Translations under genes and position numbers: made by a program
Shown: piece after piece, positions 35,243-47,229 of the stretch
How the letters are laid out: the number at the start of each line of letters is the position of its first letter
How positions within the stretch are numbered: position 1 is the first letter of the stretch
Assembly: GCA_037447655.1 (NCBI GenBank)
Contig: JBBHKE010003048.1
Location: forward strand, 212,036 to 276,035
DNA: 64,000 nucleotides
Direction: 5' to 3'
Origin: Zygnema cylindricum
Lineage: Eukaryota; Streptophyta; Zygnematophyceae; Zygnematales; Zygnemataceae
Notes under the pieces: model-generated
What the model was told of the DNA's origin: nothing
Database searches by the model: none
What the model saw: only the letters and a program-made list of their open reading frames with translations

Positions 35243-38200
35243 CTAGTCTAATTTTAATTTTTCTTTCAACCCGCATTTTTCGCGACAATATTTTGATTTA
35301 GGAGAGGGCACATCTTTGGTCATCATGTCAGCCACCATTTCTTCATCAGGTCTATACACAAGATTTAAAATTTTATTTTCAACTTTTTCTCTCACGAAGC
35401 TTAATCTTATGTCCATATGTTTTGCTTTGAAATGGTGTTTTGGATTGGTTGCAATTGCAATTGCAGCTTGATTATCGCAAAAGACTTCATGTACTCCCTC
35501 CTTCATATATCCCAGTTCTTGCAACAATGACTTCACCCACATTAGTTCATTACAGCAGAACAAGACGCCATATACTCAGCCTCTATAGTAGATTGAGTAA
35601 CCACCTTTTGTTGCTTACTGCTCCAACAGCAAGCACCTTCCCCCACATACAAAACATATCCAGAAGTGCATCTTCACATAGGTGCATCCCCATAACTGGC
35701 ACACTCCAAGTGGTGATATCAATGTGCTCCCCTCCCAAATGCAACCATAATTCTCTGGTTCCAACCAGATATCTCATGACTCTCTTGGCTGCCTCCCAAT
35801 CTCTCTTTCTAGGATTGTTAAGACTCCTACTGAGGACTCTTACTGCTGCCGCTATGTCCGGCCTTGTACAGTTCATAAAGTAGATTAAACTTCCTACGAC
35901 CTGTCTGTAAGGAATAGACTTCATAAACTCTCTCTCCTCTGGACTCATCTGATCATCTAAGATTATCACTCCTCCTTCTACACTCCCATCACTTACTTTC
36001 TTCAAGTCCATGGGAGTGGTACAACCGTTAGCTTTCTCTATTTGAAATTTCTCAAGCATATTTTCTATTGCTTCTTTCTGAGTGAGTCTTATGATCCTCT
36101 TCCCCCTATCTCTTTCCATTTGAATTCCCAAAATATATCTTGCCTCCCCTAAATCTTTCATGTCAAATCTGCTTCTAAGATCTTTCCTCAACTTATTGAT
36201 CTTTTCCAAGGATTTACTTAACACCAACACATCATCCACATAAATTGCAATAAAGATCACACCATCCTCATTTTCAAACATATAGATAGAATGGTCAGAA
36301 TTGATCCTGATATATCCTAGACCTGTAAGAAACTCATCTAGTTTCTTATTCCACTGTCGCGGAGCCTGCTTAAGTCCACATAATGACTTTATGAGCCTAC
36401 AGACTTTGCTTTCTTCCCCATTCTCCACAAACCCTTTCGGTTGCCGCATGAAGATTTCTTCCTCTAACTCACCATTGAGGAAGGTGGTCTTAATGTCCAT
36501 CTGATGAATTTCCATGTCTTCCGCTGCTGCCAGACTAAGGAGAATCCTTACTGATGGGAACCGAACAACTGGAGCAAATGTCTCCTCATAGTCAATCCCC
36601 TCTTTTTGGGTGAATCCCTTTGCTACCAAACGAGCCTTATATCTTTCAATGGTATTATATGGGTTCAGTTTTAGTTTAAATACAGATTTACAGCCAATAG
36701 GTTTTCTGTCTGGAGGGCGATCTGCTAGCTCCCAAGTATTTGCTTCCATGATGGAGGCCATCTCATCATTTATGGCTCTTATCCATCTGTCTTTTTCTGG
36801 GCTGTTCACAGCCTCTAGGTTTGACCGAGGCTCATCAGGATGAGATAGCTTAGTTACCTTACGAGCAACTTGTTTCTCCTCTATCCTATTGCTGCTCCTT
36901 CTTCCTCCCTCAAACTTTGAGGCTGGAATAGAGGGAAGTCTTGGGTTTCTCCTTATCGTCTTATCGTCTCCCCTATCCATGGAAGTCGAGTCCGGTTCCT
37001 CCACTTCTATCTCCTCGAAGTCCATAGGAATATGTGAGGTGTCCGATAACTCTCTTGTTTCTTAGATCTCCCCTGAAATGCAATCACTGTCTCACTCATG
37101 TTCTTTTCAGGAAAATCATAGTTCTCCTCACTTTTAGACTAAAACCTGATTCTTATCTTTTTGGTATATTTGAAGGGGTCAATTGACTTTCCTTCATCTA
37201 TGTAAACTAGGTGTTTGACCAGAATGATATCTTGCTTTGCTAAGTCATAGACTCTATATCATTTGACATCCTCATCAAATCCTACGAAATATCCGGGTTT
37301 TCCCTTAGCATCAAGTTTCCAGTTTTTCTTATCCGTATCTAGACTGTAAATTTGGCTACCAAATACTTTAAGGTGAGAGATATCCGGTTTCCTTCCAACC
37401 CATCTCTCATAAGGTGTCATACCTTTGACAGCTGAGGTAAGGACTCTATTCTTAATATAGTTGGCACAGTTCATGACTTCTGCCCAAAAGCTCTTTCCTA
37501 TTTTCTTGTCAGCCAACCTACTACTTACACTATCTCCTAGTGTTCGGTTTAACCGCTTAGCTACTCCATTTTGCCCTGGATTATGTGGTATAGTTTTCTG
37601 GTGCTGAATTCCCTCATCTCTTAAGTATTCCTCAAACTGGTTAGAGGTATATTCTCCTCGTTATCACTCCTTATTTTTTTAATGGGGGTTCCATGCAATT
37701 TCTCACTCCAGGCTTTATATTCTTTGAAGTAAGTTGGTGTTTCAAGCTTCATTTTTAGGAAGTAGACTCTAAAATATCTCGACCAGTCATCGGTAATTAT
37801 CAACATATACCTTTTCGCTTCAACTGAGGGTACCCTTGCTGGTCCCCAGATATCTGTGTGGATTAAAATCAAGTACCTTTTCTCCACTATATATGGCGGC
37901 TTTAGGAAAGGAAGTCTGTGAGCCTTTCCTTGGGCACAACCACTACAATCATCCACCATTTCATTGTCACTGAACTGAATGTCTTCCACTACACCAAGCT
38001 TCTTCATTTCCCTCAACCTATCAAAATGCACATGTCCCAACCGCTTATGCCCAATCATCACCTTTGGGACACCAACATAATAAGCATTATTCTTTTCATT
38101 ACTCAGGTTAAGCTTAAACATTCCTTGGCTACCCTTATCTGCAGTGAACTAAACCTCATCCCCATACTTAGTTGTAAAGACTCCCTTTCTAGTGAAGGTA

Positions 38201-39577
38201 TCAAATTCTTTGTCATCTAAAACAGATGCAGAGACAAGATGTTTACTCTCAGCTGAGGAATATAGAGCACATTTGAGAAAGTGAGTATAGAAGTCTTACC
38301 CTCCACTAAGACTTTTAGATCTACCGATCCCACTAGATCTGTAGTAACCACTCTCCCATCCCCATACTCTATTTCTACAGTAGGGATTTTCCTTAGCTTA
38401 GTACAAAGGTCCTTGTCACGACACATATGTATGAATGCACATGAGGCGATGATCTATCCTGCCTGTGGAGCTTCCCGAATTGCTCTAAGGGCACGCTTCT
38501 GTCTCCGAGGGATCTCCTTCTCCTCCAGACTCTCATCAAAAAGAAGCTCCCTATCCTCCTCAAAGGACTTGTCTTCGGTTTCTCCTGTCACTTTTGTGAC
38601 CACAAGTGCCTTTTTCATCCCTCTCGGGAGAACCCTCTCCACGGTTCTCTTGGAGCCTCAGCTCCGACGGTTTGACACAATCCGCGATAAAGTGTCCAGG
38701 CTTTTTGCAAAAATGACAAAGGCCCTTTGGGGGCCTCGATCCTCCAAGTTGGAGTCTTTCTCCTTTGTATGGTTTTTTCGGGTACTGTCACCACCTGTCC
38801 TCTCCGACGCCTCCAGCTTGAACGCTCTTTCCTCCTCTCTTGATCTCAATCGTGTTCTCTTGCACAAGTATCATGCGAACCACTGTATTCCACTTCCATG
38901 AACTATCAGTCATTTCTTGTACTCTGTACACTATATTCTCATACACGTCAGGTAACTTCAAGGTTAGAGTGTTAACCTTCATTTTCATTGTATTTGTCCA
39001 TCCGGCACTCTCCATCTCTATATAGAAACAAGAAAGATCATTACAGTAGTCTAACATCCTTCCCCTTTTGTAAGTATAATTTCCGAGCTTTTGCTCTGCC
39101 AAGTGGAGGTCTTGAATCGTACCAGCTCTATAGATCTCTATCAACCTCATCCACAGCTCCTCGGACTCGTAAACGTGAAGATGGGGAGTTACCAAAGCTT
39201 GAGTGATGTGTCTCATAATGAAGTTCTTAGCAGCCATGTTGGTGTCTTCCCACATTTGAGTGTCGGTCTCCACGGTCTTCACGATCGCCACTCCGGGTGT
39301 CGTGGGAATAGGAGCAATAGGAGTAAGAGGTGTCTCCTTTTCTTTCCCCTTTTCGGACAAACTGCTGTCCCCATCATCTGCCTCCTCTGTTGCAGCAGAT
39401 GTTGCTATAGAAAAACCTTTTTCCACAAAACCCAAGTGGGGTTCTCTGAGGTGGACGTTCAATTTGTCCAATAACAATACCCCTGTATCGTTTTTCACAC
39501 AAAGCCCCTGTCATTCTGGCTTCCCAATAGATAAACCTTGATCCATTGAAGATGGGCACCCTAGAGGGTGGGCCCAT
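35243..39577 (-). pseudogene. Copia-1 gag-pol, decayed
   Basis: Ty1/copia order on the minus strand. Gag starts MGPPSRVPIFNG at 39577 and continues, frameshifted, to about 38450. Protease-region remnant ends at 38217 (FSNVLYIPQLRVNILS). GAG-pre-integrase and integrase core lie at 38121-37621 (HKRLGHVHFDRL, HTDIWGPA, TDDWSR) and the integrase C-part at 37516-37259 (WAEVMNCANYIKNR). Reverse transcriptase is the longest intact piece, 37025-35583, with YVDD. RNase H tail is at 35563-35243 (VFCDNQAAIAIA, DMMTK). Several frameshifts and stops separate the pieces, so it cannot encode a working polyprotein. Confidence 0.93.
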
Positions 39578-39580
39578 AAC
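39567..39580 (-). other. Copia-1 primer-binding site (half-tRNA iMet type)
   Basis: GGTGGGCCCATAAC lies one base from the 5' LTR (39582). This equals the anticodon stem-loop of plant initiator tRNA-Met around the CAU anticodon, so the element's RNA can pair with that region. The gag ATG (39577-39575, minus) is inside it. Confidence 0.75.
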
Positions 39581-39581
39581 G

Positions 39582-40443
39582 TGCAATTCTGTGTCCTCCT
39601 TTGGACTACAAAATTCAGGAAGCCTCTAGATAGATGTTAACTAACCCACTTCCAATGGCAACCACTGCTGCTCAAGCAATTAAGTTGACAGTGTGATTGC
39701 TTTCGTGTGCAGCGTGGACTCCCCTGAGTCCGTAGGTAAAAGAATCTCTGAAAACGCTCAACCATGCGATAAGTTAAGGGGTGGCAAAGATGCCAATTTT
39801 ATACAAACTCTTAAAGATAGAGAGGACTATCTACCAGATTTTTTTAAGTCATAGTTCCCTCTCAAAACCCCTATCTACTGACTGTACGAACCAATCATAT
39901 CACTGTACAGTGTAAGAAAGTACTAGCGCGGATGTACTTTCTGTACGACCTCTGTAAGACAAGGCCATTAAGCGGATTGGTGTCTACTTTTCACTCGTCC
40001 GTACGTTCCTCGTAATTCCCACGACCAAATGTTAACCCTCCACGTATTGCCAGGTTATGCCTCGTCACAAAACGCCAGTGTGACCATTCCGAGATCTCGG
40101 CGATGATGTTCGCCGTTGGATAAAAGTCGACATTCAATCTTGACCGTCAAAACAAATGTCTGATTCATTTGTTTCGTGCGGTATTATGTTCGCACTCTAT
40201 ATAACAAGTTCTATGTCTTTTCATTTGTATTTTTGTTAATCGGTTTGAAGATCGTGACATAGTTTAAATATTAATTATACCCAATATACTTTAACGAACT
40301 TCTACGACAGACCGGTTAGAGCTGACGGCTACGCCTCGCTCTACCTGTCGGGGGTTCGAGTCCTGTTAGACTCAACCTTTCGTTAAGAGTGACATAAGTC
40401 ACTCTTCAGTCCTACTTATTAGGCTGAAGCACCCATGGCTTCC
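39582..40443 (-). repeat. LTR of Copia-1 (5' LTR, truncated)
   Basis: Starts TGCAATTCTGTGTCCTCC and follows 34232-35229 as far as CACCCATGGCTTCC, where the Copia-2 LTR begins at 40449. The distal ~130 bp are lost, so the pair cannot be scored for target duplication. Confidence 0.88.
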
Positions 40444-40448
40444 CTTCT

Positions 40449-41582
40449 TGAAACTCTGAGGCCTCCATAATTCCTCAGAGTGGATAGCTTCCAAGAAGCC
40501 TCTAGGATAATCATGACCCTTTTGTGTTTCAGCAAAAACAACTACCACCTTGGCAGACAAATACTCTGACCACATGCACCCCTGTGAAAGGAAGACTCCC
40601 TTGAGTTGATAGCAAAAAGAATCTCTGAATTTGCTCCCCTGAGCAGTAATGCACCCCTGTGAAAGGAAGACTCCCTTGAGTTGATAGCAAAAAGAATCTC
40701 TGAATTTGCTCCTCTGAGCAGTAAGTTATTCAGGGTCAAAGTTGACCTTTTGTACAGAAGCTCTCTGGAAGAGAGGGTCCTATCTACTTATTTTTCTAAA
40801 TCTTATCTCTCTCACAGACTCTATGTACTGATGTACGGAACCAATCAGGTTACAGTTCCGTACGCAAAAGTACAATTGCCGGTGTACTTTGTGTACGGAC
40901 ATTGTACGACATAGCCTAAATGTCGACACATGTCATATCCGGATTCGGTGCCATAATCTCCGGAGATTCCACGATCCAATGTAATTTTGCCGCGTGTCAT
41001 CCGATGTGGCGATGGCCACAAACTGCCGAAATCTTCTTCCGCGATCTCGGCGCTAATTCCGGCCGTCCGATTAAATTCGGATTTAATCGTCGCCGTAGTA
41101 AATACATGCGCGGTATTCATTTCACTTAAAAAATAAATGCGTGGTATTGATTTCTTGTCCGTACCGTAATCCGTACTTATACATTACCTGATCTATGTAT
41201 CAAGTAAACAATTACAGTTAAATGATTTATCCTACGTATACATGTTTAAATAAATATCAAACTATATACTATGTAACACTAGTTCTTAGACTTAACGGCT
41301 AAGGCTACCGGCTATCCACTGTCTGCCGGCCGGTAGGTACAGGGATCAAATCCTGTGGCCGGCACATACATTTTAGATGAAATAAACCCCTAACTAATAT
41401 AAATTTCCCGTAAACCTCTGGATAGCCTAGGTAGCTATGGTTCTAGCTCCCTCTCCAATTTCTCAGTGACTGCGACAAGTTTGAGAGTTAGAGAGAGAAG
41501 TTAGAGGTAGACTGCCTCGGCTTCTTTCTATATTTCTTTTTAGACCTAGAAAATACTAAAAAATAGACCATTAATTTCTACA
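40449..41582 (-). repeat. LTR of Copia-2
   Basis: Begins TGAAACTCTGAGGCCTCC and ends TTAATTTCTACA. Followed by the minus-strand polypurine tract AAAAAAAGGGGAG. Contains a ~50-bp tandem duplication (40567-40718, ATGCACCCCTGTGAAAGG units) and a tRNA-like module at 41287-41367. Partial copies of this LTR type are at 51690-51915 and 52436-52890. Confidence 0.88.
41287..41367 (+). other. tRNA-like module in the Copia-2 LTR
   Basis: TTAACGGCTAAGGCTACCGG (A-box-like) then GGGATCAAATCC (B-box-like). The 3' part forms a strong stem, TGCCGGCC...GGCCGGCA, around ACAGG...CCTGT. Same strand relation to the element as in Copia-1. Confidence 0.5.
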
Positions 41583-41595
41583 CTCCCCTTTTTTT

Positions 41596-42714
41596 CTAGT
41601 CAATCTTTAATTTCAGACCACACTTCTCCCTGCAGAAAATTAGCTTAGGGGAAGGCACAGGTTTGGTCATCATATCTGCTACCATCTCACTATCTGGTCT
41701 GTACTCTAAACTGATTATTTTGTTTTCTACTTTCTGTCTAACAAAGCTGAGTCTGATGTCCATGTGTTTGGCTTTAAAATGATGTTTAGGATTGGTAGAA
41801 ATAGCAATTGGTGCCTGATTATCACAAAATATTTTCTGCACACCACTCTTAAGGTGACCAAGCTCACCAAGCAAAGACTTGACCCACATAAATTCTTTTA
41901 CAGCAGAGCAAGAGGCCATATACTCAGCCTCCATGGTGGACTGAGCAATAACTTTTTGCTGTTTGCTACTCCAACAGAAAGCCCCATCACCCACATATAA
42001 TACATATCCAGAAGTGCATCTCCTCATCGGAGCATCACCATAACTAGCATCACTCCAAGTAGTGATGTCAGTATTCTCCCCACCCAAATGCAACCATAGA
42101 TCCCTAATTCCTATCAAGTATCTAAGGACTCTCTTAGCTGCCTCCCAATCCCTCTTAGTGGGAGCATTTAGACTTCTACTCAGCACTCCTACAACTGCAG
42201 CTAAATCCGGTCGGGTACAATTCATAAAATAGATTAGACTTCCCACTACTTACCTGTAAGGAATAGTCTGCATGAACTTCTGTTCTTCAGGAGATAATTC
42301 CTCATCTAAGAATATGACTCCTTCTTCCTCACTCCCTTCACTTCCCTTCTTCAACTCCATTGGAGTTGTACAACTATTAGCTTTATCCATTTGAAATTTT
42401 TCAAGCATGTTTCCTATTGCTTCCTTTTGAGTCAGGCTTATAATTTTTCTTTTTCGGTCTCTCTCTACTTGAATTCCCAAAATATGTTTTGCTTCCCCCA
42501 TATCCTTCATTTCAAATCTCCCCTTAAGATCGGTTTTCAGTTTATTATTTTTTTCCATTGATTTACTTAAAACAAGCAAATCATCAACATAAATTGCAAT
42601 AAATATAAAACCTTCCTCATCTTCGAAAACATAGATTGAGTGATCTGAGCTGATCCGAATATATCCCTGACCGGTAAGAAACTCATCAAGCTTCTTATTC
42701 CATTGTCGGAAGGT
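41596..42714 (-). pseudogene. Copia-2 reverse transcriptase/RNase H, 5'-truncated
   Basis: Minus-strand frames 42774-42250 and 42246-41596 encode the second half of reverse transcriptase (RQWNKKLDEFLTG, YVDDLLVLSKSMEK, LGIQVERDR) and RNase H (WSDASYGDAPMRR, STMEAEYMAS, FCDNQAPIAI). A stop/frame break lies near 42248. Upstream of RQWN, where GLKQAP is expected, the sequence changes abruptly to unrelated DNA at about 42714. Gag, protease and integrase are missing. Confidence 0.9.
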
Positions 42715-43184
42715 TTCCCTCCAAAGTTTGTCTTTTGGTGGAAGTGTGGAATTGGAGATCGTGGGGGAGCACATCTGGACCTTGCTGCGCCTTCCTCGGG
42801 CAGCTTGACGGTTTGGTTGTGTGTTTGTGTCTTGTTTGTATTTCGGTTGGCTTGAAAGGAGTGTTTTTTTGATCGGATTTGGATTTTCCCTTGTTCCGGT
42901 TGGAATATTTCTTGCTTTGCTGTCGTAACGAGATAACTCTTGTAGGGAATGTGATAGGCCTAGTGGCTACCTCCTGGCTTAGCATATTTATTGGGTTCAC
43001 TTCACTCTAGGGGAGTATTCTTTCCCTTCTTTCTTGGGTCATTTTCACCTTTGTTCCTTCTCATGGTGTATATATTTGATTGACTTTTAATATTTATTTC
43101 AGTTGTTGTATATTTTTGTGAGCATGACTTTGCTGGTTGTGATGCATGTTTGCTTGCTTGTCTCTCATGCACGACAATGCCCAA
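42715..43184. other. Unassigned sequence between Copia-2 and Copia-4 fragments
   Basis: About 470 bp, T-rich on the plus strand, no domain recognised. Could be the displaced upstream part of the Copia-4 fragment or another insertion. Confidence 0.35.
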
Positions 43185-43894
43185 GGAGATGTAAGCTCAT
43201 TTTATCGGTCGATTGTAGGAAAATTCATGTATGCTATGCTTGGTAAACAGCTGGGTATATTTATCGCCGTTTGTTTTTTGTCTCAATTCTCACATTGTGC
43301 CACTCAAACTCATCTCCAAGCCGCCAAGTGTGTCCTTCGATACCTCCAAGGAACGAAACATATTCACCACACTTTTTCCCATACTTCTCCTCCCTTGCAT
43401 TCCTCCTCGTTTTTTTCTCCGGACACTTTGATTATTGGATTTTGCGATGCGGATTGGGGAAATCAACTCAACGATCGTCGTTCCATTTCCGGTGTATGCT
43501 TTTCTTTAGGTGGTGGCCTCATCTCTTGGTCATCCCGCAAACAAACCACTGTTGCTCTTTCCTCGACTGAGGCGGAATATAAGGCTGACACTATTGCCAT
43601 AAAATCGACTATTTGGTTTTGACGCCTTCTTTTCGATCTCTCTTTTCCTCCATCTTCTCCCACCTCCATTTTTTATGACTCTCAAGGGGCATTGGCTCTT
43701 ATGAAAAATCGTATACATCATACACGCACAAAATATATTGACATTCAATTTCATTTTGCGTGTGATAAGATTTTTGATGGTACCATTTCTTTCTCTCATT
43801 GTGCCTCCGGCTCTCAACTTGCCGATTTTTTCACCAAACCTCTTCCCTGTCCCTTATTTCATCATCACATTTATTGTGCCGGTCTTCGTGACTA
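43185..43894 (+). pseudogene. Copia-4 fragment: end of reverse transcriptase and RNase H, plus strand
   Basis: In order: YRSIVGKFMYAM (end of RT), HLQAAKCVLRYLQGTKH, GFCDADWGNQLNDRRSISG, SWSSRKQTTVALSSTEAEY, then an in-frame TGA at 43621, then FYDSQGALALMKN, HTRTKYIDIQFHF and LADFFTKPL. This is a canonical plant-type Ty1/copia RNase H in the opposite orientation to Copia-1 and -2 and only distantly related. The remaining pol and gag are absent. Confidence 0.9.
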
Positions 43895-43906
43895 AACATG
43901 GTTTAA

Positions 43907-44613
43907 TCGAGGGGGGGTGTATTTGCCTATCTTGATATTTTGTCATATTAGTTTTTTCGGCCTTTCATAGCCTCTCATTCAATATGGTTTAGTTTTTTGT
44001 GTAATTTATATTTTTTGTGGAGGAATACAAGCTCTAGTTTATATTAGGAAAATCTCTGGGTATGCTCACCGAACATCGTTCTTAGTGTTGGTAACTTGAT
44101 TGAATATTCTGGCAACGGGAATATGGTCAAACATAGTTTTTGCAATAAGAAGGTTTTCAAGTTTTCATCTTCTTGTAACTTGCATCATTGGTATCTTATG
44201 CAAAGTTTATAAGCACCTATGTTTTTTGTTCAACAAAGTAAAATGCGGAACTTGTTAACATCGGTCACTAATATGTATGTGCCCTCCAATAAACTTTCTT
44301 TTGGGGCTTTAAGCTTGCTGATATGTTGTGGAGATTGTCGTATTTAAATGTTATATGTTTTCATATATCACATGTGCTCTGAAAATCTGGGAGAAGTGGC
44401 GTTAAAAACACAAAAATTGTGGGTTTTGCCCAGTTACACATTTCAACGTCAGATTGCCTTAAGGTGATGGATACTGACTTTCTAATTGAATTTTGAATTA
44501 TGCATACTACATTATTCAACAATGCTTTCCGCCATTTCAAGCGTCCAATCTTTTCGGTACTAATGAAGTAGCTTTTCATATGCAATAATTTTCCTTTTAA
44601 TTTTATAAAATTA
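43907..44613 (+). repeat. Copia-4 polypurine tract and probable start of its 3' LTR
   Basis: GAGGGGGGGTG at 43910-43919 is a typical polypurine tract followed by TGTATTTGCC as LTR start. The LTR's right end could not be fixed and no partner LTR is present. The rest is AT-rich up to the family A element at 44614. Confidence 0.6.
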
Positions 44614-45361
44614 GTTTACGGCCCCATGTAGCTAAGTTTGGGGTTTTTTTGTCGTTTTCCTTTAAAACTTGGCGTCGGAGTTGAAATCGTATGAAGATAT
44701 CGCAAATTTGTAGAGTACAACTTGCGTCATTCTCTAACTTAGGATGTACCAAAATTATCGTCTTGTGTTTTTTCGACCTACTGTCACGTCATCTTCAAGC
44801 TTATCATAAACCACATTGGAAATGTGTTTTAAGCAAAGTATAACCGTTTACACAAATAGGAAAACATATTCCCACGTGAGAAAAGTTATAAAAAGATTTT
44901 GACGCCTGAAAAAAGTACAGGGCTGTTCGTTTTTGTCCGCATGCACCTTGTACGGCTTTTTTTTACGGGGTCTCGATGGTGCACTGTCATTTCACGTAAA
45001 GGTGAAAAATTTGCCAACTCGTATCGGCCACACATGAGAGGTTTACGCAAAGACATGTCGTATAGCCACGGCTGCAAAGTTGTACGTCTACGGTGTCATG
45101 CAATGACTTGCGACATGCCAAATCGTTTCAAAAATTACGATGGGTCTTGCGACGCCTCAAAAAGTTCCAAAAAATACGGTGCGCCAAGACGGATTGTACA
45201 CGTTAAGAACCGTCACGGGCATTGTCGACTTACACAATCGTCACAGGGTTAAGTAACACTTTCGAGTAAATATATAGAGACACCTGAAATTCAGGTTTGC
45301 CGGATCTGCGCTAATAAAACACAGTAGGTTCGCTAAGTTATAAGTACATGGGGCCGTACCT
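44614..45361. mobile_element. PIF/Harbinger-like family A element, copy A5
   Basis: Left TTTACGGCCCCATGTA and right TACATGGGGCCGTACC, flanked by TTA (44611-44613 and 45362-45364). Interior is colinear, in inverted orientation, with 13293-14008 (GTCGTTTTCCTTTAAAACTT, GTGTTTTTTCGACC). Non-coding. Confidence 0.75.
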
Positions 45362-45364
45362 TTA

Positions 45365-46060
45365 TTTCATACATAAAACACGCGTCCCCCTTCTTTGTTT
45401 TGAAGTCTAGTGCCTCGTTTATGCAAAACAAGTAACCGGAATGTTGTTTACAAGTGGCTTTGTGTTTACCTTTCGTATGTACTAGTTATTTCTTTTGCCT
45501 TTCTTGTGCAGGAATTTTTTCCCAAACCGATTTTGCATTTTTGTCGCTTTGCCAAGTCAGAGCAATGTTATTGATTACTATGTCCCCGATTTGTTGCCGT
45601 CAAAATGTTTTCTGAGGCGGTACTCCAATTTTGTTTGCATTTACAAATTCTCACAAGATTGGTCGTTTGTCGTTTATCATTCTTATTGTCTTCTGAATGG
45701 GCACACAACATGAATGCTCGAAACAATCGTTTGAGATGAGGTATCTGACGACAGACCCCAAAATATGCTTTTATTTTAAGAATAAATATTTTAGTTCCAA
45801 AAATGTGACAGTGTGACTATTTAAACAATCTAAGTTCAAGCATGATTAGAATGTACAATGAGGGTCAAGTTCCATCAGTCGTTTATATAATCGTACGACC
45901 AACTCTACGGGTCGGGTTAATTGAGTCGATATTCCATCACGAAGAGTCTGTAGACCACGTGTTATACATTGAGTGGCACCACGTGGGTTTAAACCAGATA
46001 TTCAAAATCTTTTAAAAATATTCACACCGACAAATTTCACTTCAAATATTCACTTGCGTA
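45365..46060. other. Intergenic DNA
   Basis: No gene recognised. A 72-codon frame at 45495-45713 has no domain. Confidence 0.35.
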
Positions 46061-46065
46061 CCATG

Positions 46066-47211
46066 TGAAACTCTGAGACCACCATTGGCCCTCTGAGTAT
46101 GCAGATCCAAAAGAAGCTTATCTAGATAGTGCCGACTCCAAGTTGATATAAACCCAAATGACTGACCCCTTGACAGTCAAAACCCCAATATAGATTCATC
46201 CCTGTGAAGTAACACTTTCTGTGTGCTCAGTTCCACCACAGAATGGAAAGTTGGAATATGAGATTTGGACACATTCACCCACTTTGACTTTCCCTTAGAA
46301 ATAATACCACACTGGCAGACAAAAACTATGACCGACTACACCTTTGTGTAGCCTGGACTCCCTTGAGTCCGCAGCAAAAAGAATCACTGAAAATGGTTTA
46401 GTAAATTGATAGTTATGGCTGGCCAAAGTTTGCCATTTATACAGGGTGCTCTCTGGGAGAGGCAGCTACCTACCCAAAATTTTCTAAGTCCTATTCCCTC
46501 TCTAAAACTCTATCTACTGAAGCACGGCACCAATCAAATTACTGTTTCGAACAGAAAAGTACAGGTGCCGGTGTACTTTCTGTACGACCATTGTACGACA
46601 TGGCCAAAATGTCGACACGTGTCAAATCAGGATTAGTTCCTGTAATCTCCGGAATTCCCGTAATCCAATGTTATCACGCCAGGTGTCATCTGACGTGGCA
46701 AAGACCGTAAAACGCCAAAAGTGCCTTTTCCGTGATCGCGGTGCCTATCGCGGCCGTCCGATCAAAACCGGCTATAATCCTAGCCGCTGAAATTCGACGC
46801 GCGGTATTTGTTACGCTATCGAAACAAATGCGCGGTATCCGTTCTGTACCCATACCGTACTTTGTACTAAATCAAACTGTATCTATGTACGAAGTATCTA
46901 TTCGTCGTTAAACGAATTAATCTACACGTAACAATTAATATATTTATTAAACCCTATATATCGTAATATGTGTCCTAGACTTAACGGCTAGAGCTAACGG
47001 CTAATGTGAATTGACGAACGACAGGAACCAGGATCAATTCCTAGGTCCGTCAACTTTCTTTTGGTAAGTCTACCTAATTTACTCCCTGTCTTCTATTCCA
47101 GCCTTTAGTGACTACAACAAGTGTTGGGGCTTGGAGAGGGGAGTTAGAGGCAGACCGCCTTAGCTCTTTTTCTATCCTAAAACAGACCTAGAAAATACTC
47201 AAATATCAACA
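46066..47211 (-). repeat. Copia-3 3' LTR
   Basis: 1146 bp, TGAAACTCTGAGACCACC ... CAAATATCAACA. Lacks a short stretch (AGAGAGCTTAGGCAGCCATG) present in its partner near 50110. tRNA-like module at 46977-47053. Confidence 0.93.
46977..47053 (+). other. tRNA-like module in the Copia-3 LTR
   Basis: A-box-like GGCTAGAGCTAACGG and B-box-like GGATCAATTCC, with a closing stem TTGACG...CGTCAA. Repeated in the partner LTR (49989-50067) and in the LTR piece at 53446-53522. Confidence 0.45.
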
Positions 47212-47229
47212 CTCCCCTTATTTTCTAGT

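Noticed and set aside
35440-36843. Plus-strand frames of 67-147 codons across the copia pol region
   Set aside because: Shadows of the minus-strand reverse transcriptase.
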